Assembly: GCF_000165425.1 (NCBI RefSeq)
Contig: NW_001799078.1
Location: forward strand, 347,057 to 411,056
Reading direction: 5' to 3'
Source of the DNA: Paramecium tetraurelia
Lineage: Eukaryota; Ciliophora; Oligohymenophorea; Peniculida; Parameciidae
DNA length: 64,000 nt
Shown: one piece after another, positions 38,576 through 48,330 of the stretch
Numbering within the stretch: the first letter of the stretch is position 1
Layout of the letters: each line of letters starts with the position of its first letter
Translations under genes and position numbers: made by a program
The notes under the pieces: model-generated
Told to the model about the DNA's origin: nothing
Seen by the model: only the letters and a program-made list of their open reading frames with translations
Databases searched by the model: none

Positions 38576-39406
38576 TCACTATGAAAGGATTTGCAAGGTT
38601 AGAATTCGATAGTCAAATATTATGTCAATGCAAAATTTCATCAAATCAATATTAATTGTGAAATTTCCATTTTTAGTTATTACATTTGCTAATTTTTTGA
38701 GATGCAGATTTTGACTTACAAACTCAGAATTTATAAACTTTAATTGTATTAAAGCTCAATCTTTATAAATATAATTTTTGAATAATCTCATTTCTTATTC
38801 TTAATTTTCAACTACAACCTTAACTATTCTTAAAAGCTATAAGTCGTTTTATCATTTGATTAGATATATTCATTTAATAATTTAATATTTTTATCAAATA
38901 AATTAATTTAATTAGTCTAAGTCTACAAACAAATGTCAAGTTAGAATAAAATTTATTTAATGTGTACTGTTTGAATCAACATGTTGTATTAAGTAATAGT
39001 CTAATTATAAAAAAAGAATTAATTAATTCTCTAGAAGTCCTTAATTACTGTTCATCATAGAACAAACTCTTATGATTTTCTTTTTTATCATACCAAGTTA
39101 AATATTCCACTAGAATGTTAGATTTCCTTTGAATAGTTAATACAGATTTCTATAATTGTAATTTTAATGAACCTTTTATATCATCGTTATTTAAACTAAT
39201 ACTAAGTTTAGATGCATATTTCACAGTAAACTAAAGAGAATACAATTTGTTCCAGTCTTTTCCTTCGATTGCTGTATTCAAATTTAATTATATCAATCGA
39301 AAAGATTACATTAGTAAAAGTGAAGTAAATTTCTTTTGATATAAATTGAAAAATATTCAGGAAGACAACAATTATTAAAATTGGTATCTTATGAATTATT
39401 CACCAT
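38576..39406 (-). CDS. Uncharacterised protein with several introns (about 250 residues)
   Basis: The start MVNNSQDTNFNNCC at 39404-39406 and the end at TGA 38576-38578 are linked by coding-like segments that need three or more introns. An early one may be about 38 nt (GTAATC...TACAG), beyond the usual range. Segments include IEGKDWNKLYSLQFTVKYA, SVLTIQRKSNILVEYLTWY and, near the end, LHLKKLANVITKNGNFTIN. Between about 38,700 and 38,950 I could not resolve every splice junction, so the middle of the model is provisional. It may alternatively be a decaying gene. No family was recognised. Confidence 0.5.
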
Positions 39407-39625
39407 TTAATATATACACCTATTTTTTATTACTATTGTAATGACTTTTCTACTATGTGAATAAGTAAATTATTACAATGGGTTTTTTTGATCTTGGTTA
39501 TAAAGGGAGTCTCAAGGGCTTTTAATTAAATATGGCATGGAGTGGGCAGTGATGTTATGTTTGAGCATGAATTTAGGTCAGATGGTTGATTTTGAATAGT
39601 ATTCCTATTATCATTTAATTAAATA

Positions 39626-40642
39626 ATGAATAATAGCTTCAATAATTTCAGAGAATGTTACAACCTCCCTGGCCTTCGTAGTTTCAACTCTTAAAGTGAC
39701 ACTTCTCTGTTTCGAAATAAGTAATCGAGCTTCAAGAACGATCGACATAATCTGCATAGCTCTAATGAAGAATTATTTGCTGATATTGAAAGATCCTGCA
39801 ATATGAATGTGAGTGGAGAGTCACTTCCAACAAGTGAGGAAGAACATAGTCTAATCGATTAAGCAATCGACATGTTTTCAGGTATTGTACTTGTAAAACT
39901 TTCCCAGATACAAAAGTAATATTGCCGAAGCAACAAGCAGACATCAGAGATGTGCAAGACCAAATGATAAAAGACATCAATCATGTTTTTGTAGATTCGT
40001 GTTATAAATCATATCTTTCGACAGAAATATTCGAACCCGAATTTCTTGAGAATAATCAATCCTTAAAAGACTAATTCTACGAGAACAACCACAGACGTAA
40101 ACGTAAAACTATATCGGATGAGGATTCCCATAATTTTATTGTACGAATTGATGGTATTGAAGGAGATACAAGAACAACTGTCATGGTTAAAAATATCCCA
40201 AATAAATACACTATTCAAATGCTCAAAGAATTAATTGATTATCATCATTCAGCCTCCTATGACTTCCTCTACCTTCCCATAGATTTCAAGGTATCATATA
40301 GTACACAATCCTTATAGAACAAATGCAATATGGGTTATGCATTCATCAATTTTGTTGAGAGTCGAATGATAACTTCTTTTCACAATGAGTTTCACGGTTA
40401 GAAGTGGCCTCATTTTAACAGTGAAAAAGTAATTGCCCCCTTATTATTGTAGATTTGCTAGTTGAGATATGCAAGAATCCAGGGCAGATCTGCATTGTTA
40501 CAACATTTCCAATTTTCAAGTGTAATGAACCAAAAAGATAAGAAACTCAAGCCAGTGATTGTACCTCAAAATGAACTATAACGTATACAGTAGATGATTT
40601 AAGTACACCTATCAATTATATTCTTAGATGTAAAAATAATGA
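39626..40642 (+). CDS. Mei2-type RNA-binding protein (RRM_2 domain)
   Basis: 304 residues after removal of introns of 26, 27 (40291-40317), 24 (40429-40452) and 25 nt. Residues 1-170 are Ser/Asn-rich. A carboxyl Mei2-type RRM follows: [20 protein letters not shown] (RNP2-like), [20 protein letters not shown] (RNP1 region), [25 protein letters not shown] and [12 protein letters not shown]. Fission yeast Mei2 and plant AML proteins carry this third-RRM type and act in meiotic RNA regulation. Paramecium undergoes meiosis and autogamy, so a sexual-cycle role is plausible but inferred. The two middle introns are needed for the conserved RRM spacing, which makes the exon model firm. Only one RRM is present. 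Confidence 0.9.
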
Positions 40643-40712
40643 AATGTAAAAACAATTTTGTTTAGGGAATATTGATAGCACAATAGATCTCAATTTTGAG
40701 TATGCTCATTAA

Positions 40713-42422
40713 TCATATTCCCATAATTTAATTAATTATTTGTTCACTTTTTTTCATTCTTTAAGATAATTTCTTCTCTACATGTATATTCTTAATGCTA
40801 TGATCACTGCTGTTAGGAGAATGGAAGGCTGGACTTTAAGTAAATCTTGAGACCTTAGACATCAAATTTGTGTAGGTTTCAAGGAGATTTCGAGGTCGTT
40901 CTCTTAGTCTTGGCAATTAAGTATATTGTTATTTCATCATTTTCTCTACAATTTCCTTTTCCTTATCGAAGTCTCTCATTTGCAAACATAATTTCACATT
41001 CTTTAATTTCTCCTTCAAAGAACATTGATGATTATTGTATTCAACAATTTAATTGATTCTATCCTTACTAATTGTATTAGAAGTGGTTTTTAACTCTCTC
41101 TAGGTGATACACTTTTACAATATCTCCTTGGTGTTGATATCTCTTAAAATCTACTTATTGCTTTCTTATTGTTATTTTGCAATCATCCTATGACATTTCT
41201 TAACCCAATCCTATCTAAACCCATCACTACTGATCCTATAATCATTGATCCTTTCTCTCATAAATCTATCCAGTCCAGAACATTATTTTTTTGGGAGAAA
41301 GTAAATGATAGTTTCATAGGACACAGATGTGGCAGTGTATAGTCTCAATCCAGGATTCTTTAGATCAAACAATCCAACAAATTGGCATTCACTAAATTAA
41401 TTGACTCTCACATTATCAGAACTAATTTCAACTATGCCTTGAAAAATCAAATATAGGCCATCAACAACATCTCCTTATTTAAAGATCGTTTGGTTTATAG
41501 AGAATAATTTTCTTTGAAAATCAAAACTTAATTAAATCACAACCTCTTTGGATGATTATGGAAACATCTTACTAAGCATTCCCAAAGTGAAATTCAATTT
41601 CTCTAATTTCGATTCGAAAATCCGTAAGTAATTGGATTTATTCAAAGCTCCCAAATGCAAAGTATCTAGGGCAATTAGAGTGGCTGCTCTAGGTTCGTTT
41701 CTGAACAAAGATACCTCTCCAAAACAATCGCCATCTCTCATTGTATTGACCTTTTTATACAGACAAATCATTTAACCATTGGGTAATTTCTGATAATAAC
41801 GACTTTTAAAAGGAAATAGGAGAATATCTTCCATGTTTTAGAATTCCTTTAATTCATTCTATAGATCTTACAATTGTTTTTACATTTACTTAACATCGTC
41901 TTTCTTCTTGGAGTTATTTGTCATATCCTCCTTTATTTGATTCATTTGTGTCATTATTTGCTTTTATTTCTAAACTTCATCTTCTCTTTAAAATATATAA
42001 TTCACAAATCTTACTTTTTTGGAACATATACTAAAACTGTTCCTTTCAAAATCATATAGAAATAATCTCCTCTTTCTCCACAATGAAATACAATGTTCCC
42101 CTTCTTCACTTATTTATATTCCAAGCTATTAATGGTTTCTTCAATGTATTCAAAATACTCTGCTTGCTGCTCCAGTGCTTTGAAATAGCTATATTAATAA
42201 TGATTGTGCTTACCCAAATTCTCGGAGAATATCTTGCATGTAGATTCGACTAGCCAGTTCATTCAGTTATAGATTCTTAGACATAATCTCGATTGCCTTT
42301 TCAAATGATTCAGACGACAAGTCATATTCCCTTACTACACTGAGATTTAGGGTACTACGACGGACAGGCAAAGGGCCAATAGAAGAATGAACTATTTCGG
42401 AATCATTATTATAATTATTCAT
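40713..42422 (-). CDS. Cyclic-nucleotide-binding-domain protein (two CNB-like domains)
   Basis: 551 residues after removal of introns of 25 and 29 nt. The first CNB domain spans about residues 95-270: VFHCGERGDYFYMILKGTV and a phosphate-binding cassette (DCFGEVSLFRNEPRAATLIA) containing the expected FGE and RAAT. A charged insert of about 40 residues splits its beta-roll. A second, more divergent CNB fold follows (FKQGDVVDGLYLIFQGIVEI, VGLFDLKNPGLR) without a clear Arg in the cassette, so it may not bind ligand. The last 200 residues are helical and basic. There is no kinase-inhibitor sequence or ion-channel segment, so it is neither a classic PKA regulatory subunit nor a channel. Its first 20 nt overlap the end of the upstream gene. 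Confidence 0.86.
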
Positions 42423-42892
42423 TTTATTACTGCAATCTCGATTAACAATATTCGTTCAGTACTTGTTGATAAGACTTTCTTATGTTCTGATGCTTCGTTC
42501 TGTATGTCAAACTGTTCTGTACATTTTCTATGCTTCTTTTGAGTCTTTTATTTTCCTTTGCGATTTCATCCGAGATCTCAGTCTTTTCCTTACGTTTTAT
42601 ATATAATTTTGGTAAACTGTGCTTTGCATTGCTTATTTTCATTATTGCTTATTAGATTTTTTAATTGTTATAAGCAATGCTCTTGTTCTCCTCGATGGCT
42701 TCAAAGGCCTACACTTGATCCTTAATTTTCTTAATTGTCGATACTACATATAACCAATAAGTTACATTAACGAATCACACCCAAAGAATCCTCTTCGACC
42801 TTGTTCTTTCTACCCTTGATCTATTTAAGTGAGTTCACATGATTTGCAAAATATTAGCGATGGATGGGATCAGGCAATATTGCTAATTTCAT
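42403..42892 (-). CDS. Basic helical protein (155 residues), possibly CFAP97-like
   Basis: One 22-nt intron (GTAACTTATT...TGTAG). Starts MKLAILPDPIHRQYFANHV and ends with TGA at 42403-42405. The protein is Lys/Arg/Gln-rich and helical (IKKIKDQVQAFEAIEEN, EIAKENKRLKRSIENVQNSL). The order 'short Tyr-containing head, SLPKLYIKRK, then E-x-x-KENxRL' loosely recalls CFAP97/hemingway-type axonemal proteins. The resemblance is weak and is given only as a hint. The stop lies inside the start of the downstream CNB gene (20-nt overlap, different frame), and only 16 bp separate this gene from the upstream one. Confidence 0.68.
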
Positions 42893-42908
42893 TATAAATA
42901 TTAATTAA

Positions 42909-44387
42909 TCAATCATATTGTTTTTCAAACTCTAGATGCTTTTCAAAAACCTCAATTAATCCAATCTCATCTTCTTAATAATCTTCAGTCACAGGATCCG
43001 CACTTAAAATCACATCTTATGTACTTGTATCTATCTTGCTTCTTCCCCTTCATCCGATTGTCTATATGAGTCAAAATAATCGAATTGCTCAGAGAATTAA
43101 GAAAACTAAAAGAGCATAAATCAAACTCTACTTCTAATCCCTCCTAAAATACTTCTCTACCTTTTCATCTGCCCTATTCACCCTCGGAAACTCCTCCTTT
43201 CTGCCACTCTTAAATTTTGGAGTCGTAATCATGGAATTGAAGGTGTACTTATGCTGTAGCTTCACTTCTTGAGGAGTCAAACTAAAGTTCTTAACATCTC
43301 TTAAATGTCCTTTTGGTCTTTGCCTATCATTTAAATGTCCATAAACATTTTGGTTATCATTTTTTTCCATAAAATCAGTAAACAATTCTATCATTTTATC
43401 AATATTAATGTCTCACCATGTTTACGTCTGAAATGACTCGTCTTCTACAATGTTCTATATGCTTACTAGAAAGTATAATCTTGATTCTTCACTTTTGGTG
43501 TCTTAACAAAATTTATCTGGTTTGTAACTGTACTTTAATATTAATAACATTTCTACTTCACTAATCTCACATTATTAAATCCTTCCGCAGGCTAATTACT
43601 AAACTTCTATTCTGAAATATTGTAGAAATCGTAATTATTCAATGTATTGCTACGTAGCGAATCCCATTTGCTCTTTGGTTTCTGCTGTCCCTTGATGAAT
43701 GGATTGTCGTAGCTCTCTTTGCAAATCAATGTATTTGGAGTTCTGAAAAAAGATGGCGATTCCAAAGAGTTTCCAAATGCATACTAAGGCAACATCTTTT
43801 TGCCTCTTTTCTCTTTGACTGGTTCCTACAATTAATAGGTGTCAGTGAAGGTGCTCCTTAAATACTTTGGTAATTCCTTGCTTTCTTGATTTCCTCGATT
43901 GGACTAGACTTTTTTTTAAGCGCATTACTCTCAAAAGCAATAAAGCCGATTCTTCTTTGCCTGTAAGCATATTAGATTGGACTTATTTATTTTAATATTA
44001 TATTTTTATATTTTTATTCCCATACTTATATAACTGGTTGAATTATTTCTAACTCTATCCAGCTATATCCTCTAAAAAATTATACATCAACTGTCTCGCT
44101 TTCCTAGTAATCACATTATTTCTCAGATTGACCAACATAGATCTTATATTTAAATTAGAAATAGTCGCTACATCAATTTGTTATAAAAGTACCATAATCT
44201 TAACCTAGCAACTTAAAATTTAAAAAGATTTGTGAAGTAAATTTTAATTTTCTTATTAAAAACTGTCTTAAGTTCCAGATAGGTGAAATCCTTTGTTTTC
44301 AATGAGTTGATATATGATTTTTAATATAATCCAATAGAGAATTCTTTCTCTCCTTAGACTATATAGAGAAGGGTTTTCATACTTCAT
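42909..44387 (-). CDS. Uncharacterised protein with TFIIS N-terminal (LW)-like segment (about 458 residues)
   Basis: The frame from ATG at 44387 to TGA at 42909-42911 is kept by four introns (25, 29, 26 and 22 nt) and totals 459 codons. Residues about 60-110 (ILSCQVKIMVLLQQIDVATI, LNIRSMLVNLRNNVITRKAR, QLMYNFLEDI) match the TFIIS N-terminal/LW helical bundle pattern. In that pattern a Leu-rich helix is followed by L/I-R-x-x-L-x-x-L-R-x-N/H and a final Leu-rich helix. This suggests binding to a transcription elongation partner. The rest is polar, Lys/Asn-rich and unrecognised, with repeated aromatic-basic pairs. A shorter start at 43970 (MLTGKEESALLLLR) is possible. I prefer the longer frame because it stays open and contains the domain-like part. 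Confidence 0.68.
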
Positions 44388-44611
44388 TTTTATGAATGAG
44401 ATTCTATAATAACACCAAATGAATATCAATCAAATATACAAATTTAAGAATCAAACTGTATTGTATCAAGAAGATTAAAATTATTAAATAAATCCATAAA
44501 AAAGATGATTAATAATTAATAAATAGTATTTATATATTTTGACAACATACATCATCTTAAACAATTATTATTTACTAGAAATTTTTATTATCATATTATA
44601 GTTATTTACAA

Positions 44612-45539
44612 TCAATTTGTTCTTAAATTGTTAACATATTTTCTACTGTTTCCCAAACAGATTAGTAAGAGTGTCATAAAGATAAAACAAATGATATCAG
44701 CTAAAAGTACTAATAAACTAATGTTATAGACATCGTCACCAGATAAACGATCCCATTCCATCGTCAATGGTTTTTCTATCAATAAAAAATACATCAATTA
44801 AGGTGTAAAGAACAGTATTTCTAATGATTTCATTATAAAATTTTGCACCTACAAAAAAACCATTGCTTTTTTATTTCAAAAATATGAATTGACACTCAGG
44901 GGGAATTAAAACAATATATGTTTTAAGTATCAAAAGCCATCGATTTAAAGAATTCACTTACTATTAAAGTTACCTCAATTCCAATTCGTCTTATCCATTC
45001 CTAATGACCATCTAATTGCATCTAATCAATAACTGGTCCCTTTCATTAATGGTCTTATTAAACCAAGCTTCATAAGTATCATAAACAATTTTAATCCTTG
45101 TGTCTCTCGTCTAAACACCTACAGAAAGTAATTTGTAGATTATCAATATAAATATTAGTCTAATTCCAATAAAGGAACCTGGAATCCACCAATAAAATTA
45201 CGTCATTATCTCTTAACTGTTTTCATCCTAAGCTTAGTTATTATAATCATTTTTTATCACAAAAAATATAACAATAGCCACATATCCAATTCTCAACCCG
45301 ATATTCAACCAAATGTATAGATTCATTAAATATCTAATCCATCGATTCTTGTTAATCAACTTAATCAATGCAGCAGAAGTATCCAAAGAACATTCTAACT
45401 AAGACTTTTGTCTTTAAGGCCTTGATCTCAACAACAAGGTTTCTACTCGATTCCTCTTGACTTGTCCAATTGGAACCACCTATCTTTTTCGAGGTACCAA
45501 TTTGGACAATTAGGTTTCACTATTCAGCAAAGGCTCCAT
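44612..45539 (-). CDS. Multi-span membrane protein (about 301 residues)
   Basis: Starts MEPLLNSETQLSKL at 45539 with a 65-residue basic cytosolic head (VPRKRQVVPIGQVKRNR). Hydrophobic spans follow: MNLYIWLNIGLRIGYVAIVI, IPGSFIGIRLIFILIIYKLL and, at the end, LLVLLADIICFIFMTLLLIC. A hydrophilic segment with an acidic-basic mix (TINERDQLLIRCNQMVI) separates the second and third spans. The ending NSRKYVNNLRTN is common to two possible splice models. One uses a 22-nt intron (GTGACG...TTAG, atypical donor); the other keeps the MYFLLIEKPLTMEWD frame. The residues between about 195 and 260 are therefore uncertain. No transporter or receptor family was recognised. Confidence 0.65.
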
Positions 45540-46468
45540 ACTGGATTCTTGAATACTCCCCAATTATAATGTGTTCCTATGTATTTATTTTGGTCGTATG
45601 TATAGAGTTGGTCGACTTTGAATATTTTCTATAATATATAAAAGTAAAATACGTTATAAATCAAGCACAGAGTGGAATTCGTCTTAATCAACATTATCCT
45701 TGTAAGTCATATAGGAGATTCTTTCTGATTTCATATATTAAAATTATGAGGAAATTATAGTAAATTTATATTTAGATATGAGCACCTTAAAACCGAGAGT
45801 GATATATATTTAATATATAAATCAGAGTACGATATAATGATAATTATAAATAAATATCTGCTATTTTGCTCAACGCTAACAATAAAAGTATTTGAATTAA
45901 CAAACGATCATTAAAATATTTTATTCAATTTATTGATTATCAAATATTTAATTAAGTATTTCATTTACAAAATCTTGAAACTTATTATATCTTTAATAAA
46001 TTAGGGAAAAGAATCAAAGACAATTAATTAATGAATAACTCCTAAAAAGAGTAGAGATGAACTTAAAATGTATCAAATTTGATTAATTAGAATCAATAAA
46101 TTTAACTTTATCATTGAATAATAATTAAGAATTAATTATCTCAACTTGACTGATACATTAAGAAGCAATTATAATTTTTAAGAAAAATCATTAAATTCTG
46201 ACGAAAGAAGGTCGGTTTTATAAGGCTCCTTTATTTTTAATCTGATTTATTAATAATTACATTTAAATCTAGTCATTATGAAAAATTTAAATATGTGGAC
46301 TGAATGTTGAAAATTGTTATGCTTAATCTATTCAATTCGATAAACATATTTAATAGTGATGAATCTGATAGAAGAATGATTTAATCTATAAAAAGTAATT
46401 TTTTGAAGAAGATAGTGATATTAGTAAGATTAGTGTAATTAATTTAAAGGAAGCAATAAATTATTTAT
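45540..46468. other. 930-bp intergenic region
   Basis: Between minus-strand genes and very AT-rich. A plus-strand frame near 46,350-46,541 looks open but is antisense to the small gene at 46,469. Nothing else seen. Confidence 0.45.
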
Positions 46469-46700
46469 TCAAGACTATTCTAATAATGAACGAAGCAAAT
46501 CAATCTCATTTTACAAAGCCTCTTTTTTTTTGTTCCATTTGATTTCTTTATTACGATATCGTGTTATCAATTTGGTTGTTCTTACATATATTTCCTTCAA
46601 TTCTTATTCCTTAACTTCACCAATATATTCATACTTATTGTGCCACGTCTTAGGTGTTCATCATTTCAAACAACCATCTTTCTCTTTCGAATTTAGTCAT
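46469..46700 (-). CDS. Very small helical protein (68 residues)
   Basis: Starts MTKFERERWLFEMMNTQD at 46700. A 25-nt intron (GTATGAATAT...TTAAG) joins it in frame to ELKEIYVRTTKLITRYRNKE and a terminal KKKEALQNEIDLLRSLLEQS, ending TGA at 46469-46471. The protein is strongly helical and basic with heptad spacing, as in short coiled-coil subunits. No family was recognised. The single intron with correct frame on both sides is the main support. The antisense strand is also open, so this is a moderate-confidence call. Confidence 0.5.
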
Positions 46701-47022
46701 TTCAACAGGTAATTTATGTGATCGTTATGACAATTTTCTTTGCAATGAGTAATAATCCAAACTTGAACATGGCTTTTGTTAAGATGTGACCTTACTGTTT
46801 TTCTCTGATAAAATATTTAATAGTTTCTATTTCATATCAGTTTAGCTTTATATTTTAGTATTCGAATTTGACATTAATTAAAATAACAAGTGATATTTTA
46901 ATAATTAAAATCAAAATTCTCATAAAAAATTAGATGAATCGAATTCTAAATTTCGCTAATTGATGACTAGAAAATGGAATAGATTTTTTATTTGTTTGAA
47001 TAATGTAATGTAAATTTACTTT
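46701..47022. other. 322-bp intergenic region, nothing recognised
   Basis: AT-rich sequence between the small helical-protein gene and the stop of the uS11 gene. No coding-like minus-strand frame. Confidence 0.5.
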
Positions 47023-47578
47023 TCATAATCTTCTTCCTCTTCTACCTCCTGGTCTTCTAGTTGAATCTGTTGGGATTGGTGTGACATCTTCAATTCTACC
47101 GATTTTTAATCCCAAACGAGCTAGAGCTCTGAGGGCAGCTTAAGCTCCTGGTCCTGGTTGTCTAGTATCGACACCTGATTGAATTGATTTATGTAAATAC
47201 CTCCTCTGGCTCTCAATTTAATATGTAAAGCATTAATTTTAAGTGTTTTCAACTTCTCATAAACATCTTTGGCTGCTTGCATAGCTGCATATGGTGAAGA
47301 TTCTTCTCTGTCTGATTTGACTTTCATTCCTCCTGTGACTCTTGCAAGTGTTTCTCTGCCAGTCAAATCTGTAATGTGGATAAAGGTATCATTCCAAGTA
47401 GAGAGAATGTGAGCAACTCCGAAAACTAATTCATTTCCAGCAACATTTGGTCCCAATGTGGCTACAACTTATTAAGGTTGATCTTCTCCTTAATTCTTTT
47501 TTCCTTTCTTTGCCTTAGTTTATTATACAGCAGGTTAAACTTTAGTGTCAGCCTAAATTAAATTGCTTAACATACCAT
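47023..47578 (-). CDS. RPS14: 40S ribosomal protein uS11 (RPS14)
   Basis: 168 residues after removal of introns of 23 nt (47553-47575) and 26 nt. The first intron falls immediately after the ATG, so the start codon is an exon end. Family landmarks are [98 protein letters not shown], and [20 protein letters not shown] ending RL, matching eukaryotic uS11 to its last residue. The Lys/Gln-rich amino-terminal 30 residues are longer than in human uS11 (151 residues). uS11 sits in the platform of the small subunit near the mRNA exit. Confidence 0.95.
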
Positions 47579-47688
47579 TCACCTAAAAAAATTTTAAATC
47601 TTTTTTTAATATAAAAAAATAGAAATCAAACACAATATGTAGGTAATTATATAGATATATATATTGTACTATGTAAATGCTTAAAACA

Positions 47689-48290
47689 TCATTCAGCTGC
47701 AAATTTGTTTTAGGTTTTCTTGACTCTTGTGGCTTTATTCTTTTCTCTTCTATCATTTTATTCCTTCTCAATTTTATCAACTCTAACTTTTTCTTATTTA
47801 GTCTCATGAATTGCTTCAATGAGGACTTTCTTGTTTTTATATTGATTACCTTTTGAGGCCAAATAGAATTCATGATATCTAAGCAAAATATTGTATAAAT
47901 CCATTACTATTATCTATCAATCTTTTTGGCAGCTCTGTATTTTCTTAACAATCTTCTTAAGACTCTTTGTCTACGGATCCAAAGTACTTTAGTTGGCATT
48001 CTAGCCTCTCTTGTACCTCTTCTCTTACCAGTACCAGTGTGTCTGCCTAAAAAATGAATGATAATTGAAATACCTCTTCTTTTGGCTTCAAGGAATCTTC
48101 GTGCTCTGGCTCTTGAATGGATTGTTCTCAATCTTCTCATGATGAGTCCATCCTTAATTAATTTTCTGATTGACATTCTTGAATTTGCTAGACTGATTTC
48201 ACTTGCTTCATTTGGGTCCAACCACACTCTGTTAATACCAACTTTCAACTATGTGGATGCCAATCTTTTCTATAGACGGAGGTTTACCAT
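47689..48290 (-). CDS. RPL19: 60S ribosomal protein eL19 (RPL19)
   Basis: 181 residues after removal of introns of 27 and 29 nt; animal eL19 has about 196. Starts MVNLRLQKRLASTQLKVGIN. Motifs are [79 protein letters not shown] and [20 protein letters not shown]. The carboxyl helix is shorter than in animals, ending KKTQNKFAAE. eL19 binds the large-subunit rRNA and contacts the small subunit through its long helix (bridge eB12). It is divergent from the Pet127-like gene, with 40 bp between start codons. Confidence 0.95.
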
Positions 48291-48330
48291 TAATAAATTA
48301 ATATCTAAATATTTAAATTTTTATATTTTT

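Noticed and set aside
43391-43394. Apparent ATGA stop/start overlap between two minus-strand genes
   Set aside because: A 29-nt GT-AG intron (GTGAGACATT...GATAG) joins the two frames exactly, so they are one gene (42909-44387).
46530-46860. Long plus-strand open frame with hydrophobic segments, in phase with an upstream frame across a TGA
   Set aside because: Antisense to the small minus-strand helical-protein gene and without an ATG; explained by low stop frequency in the one-stop code.
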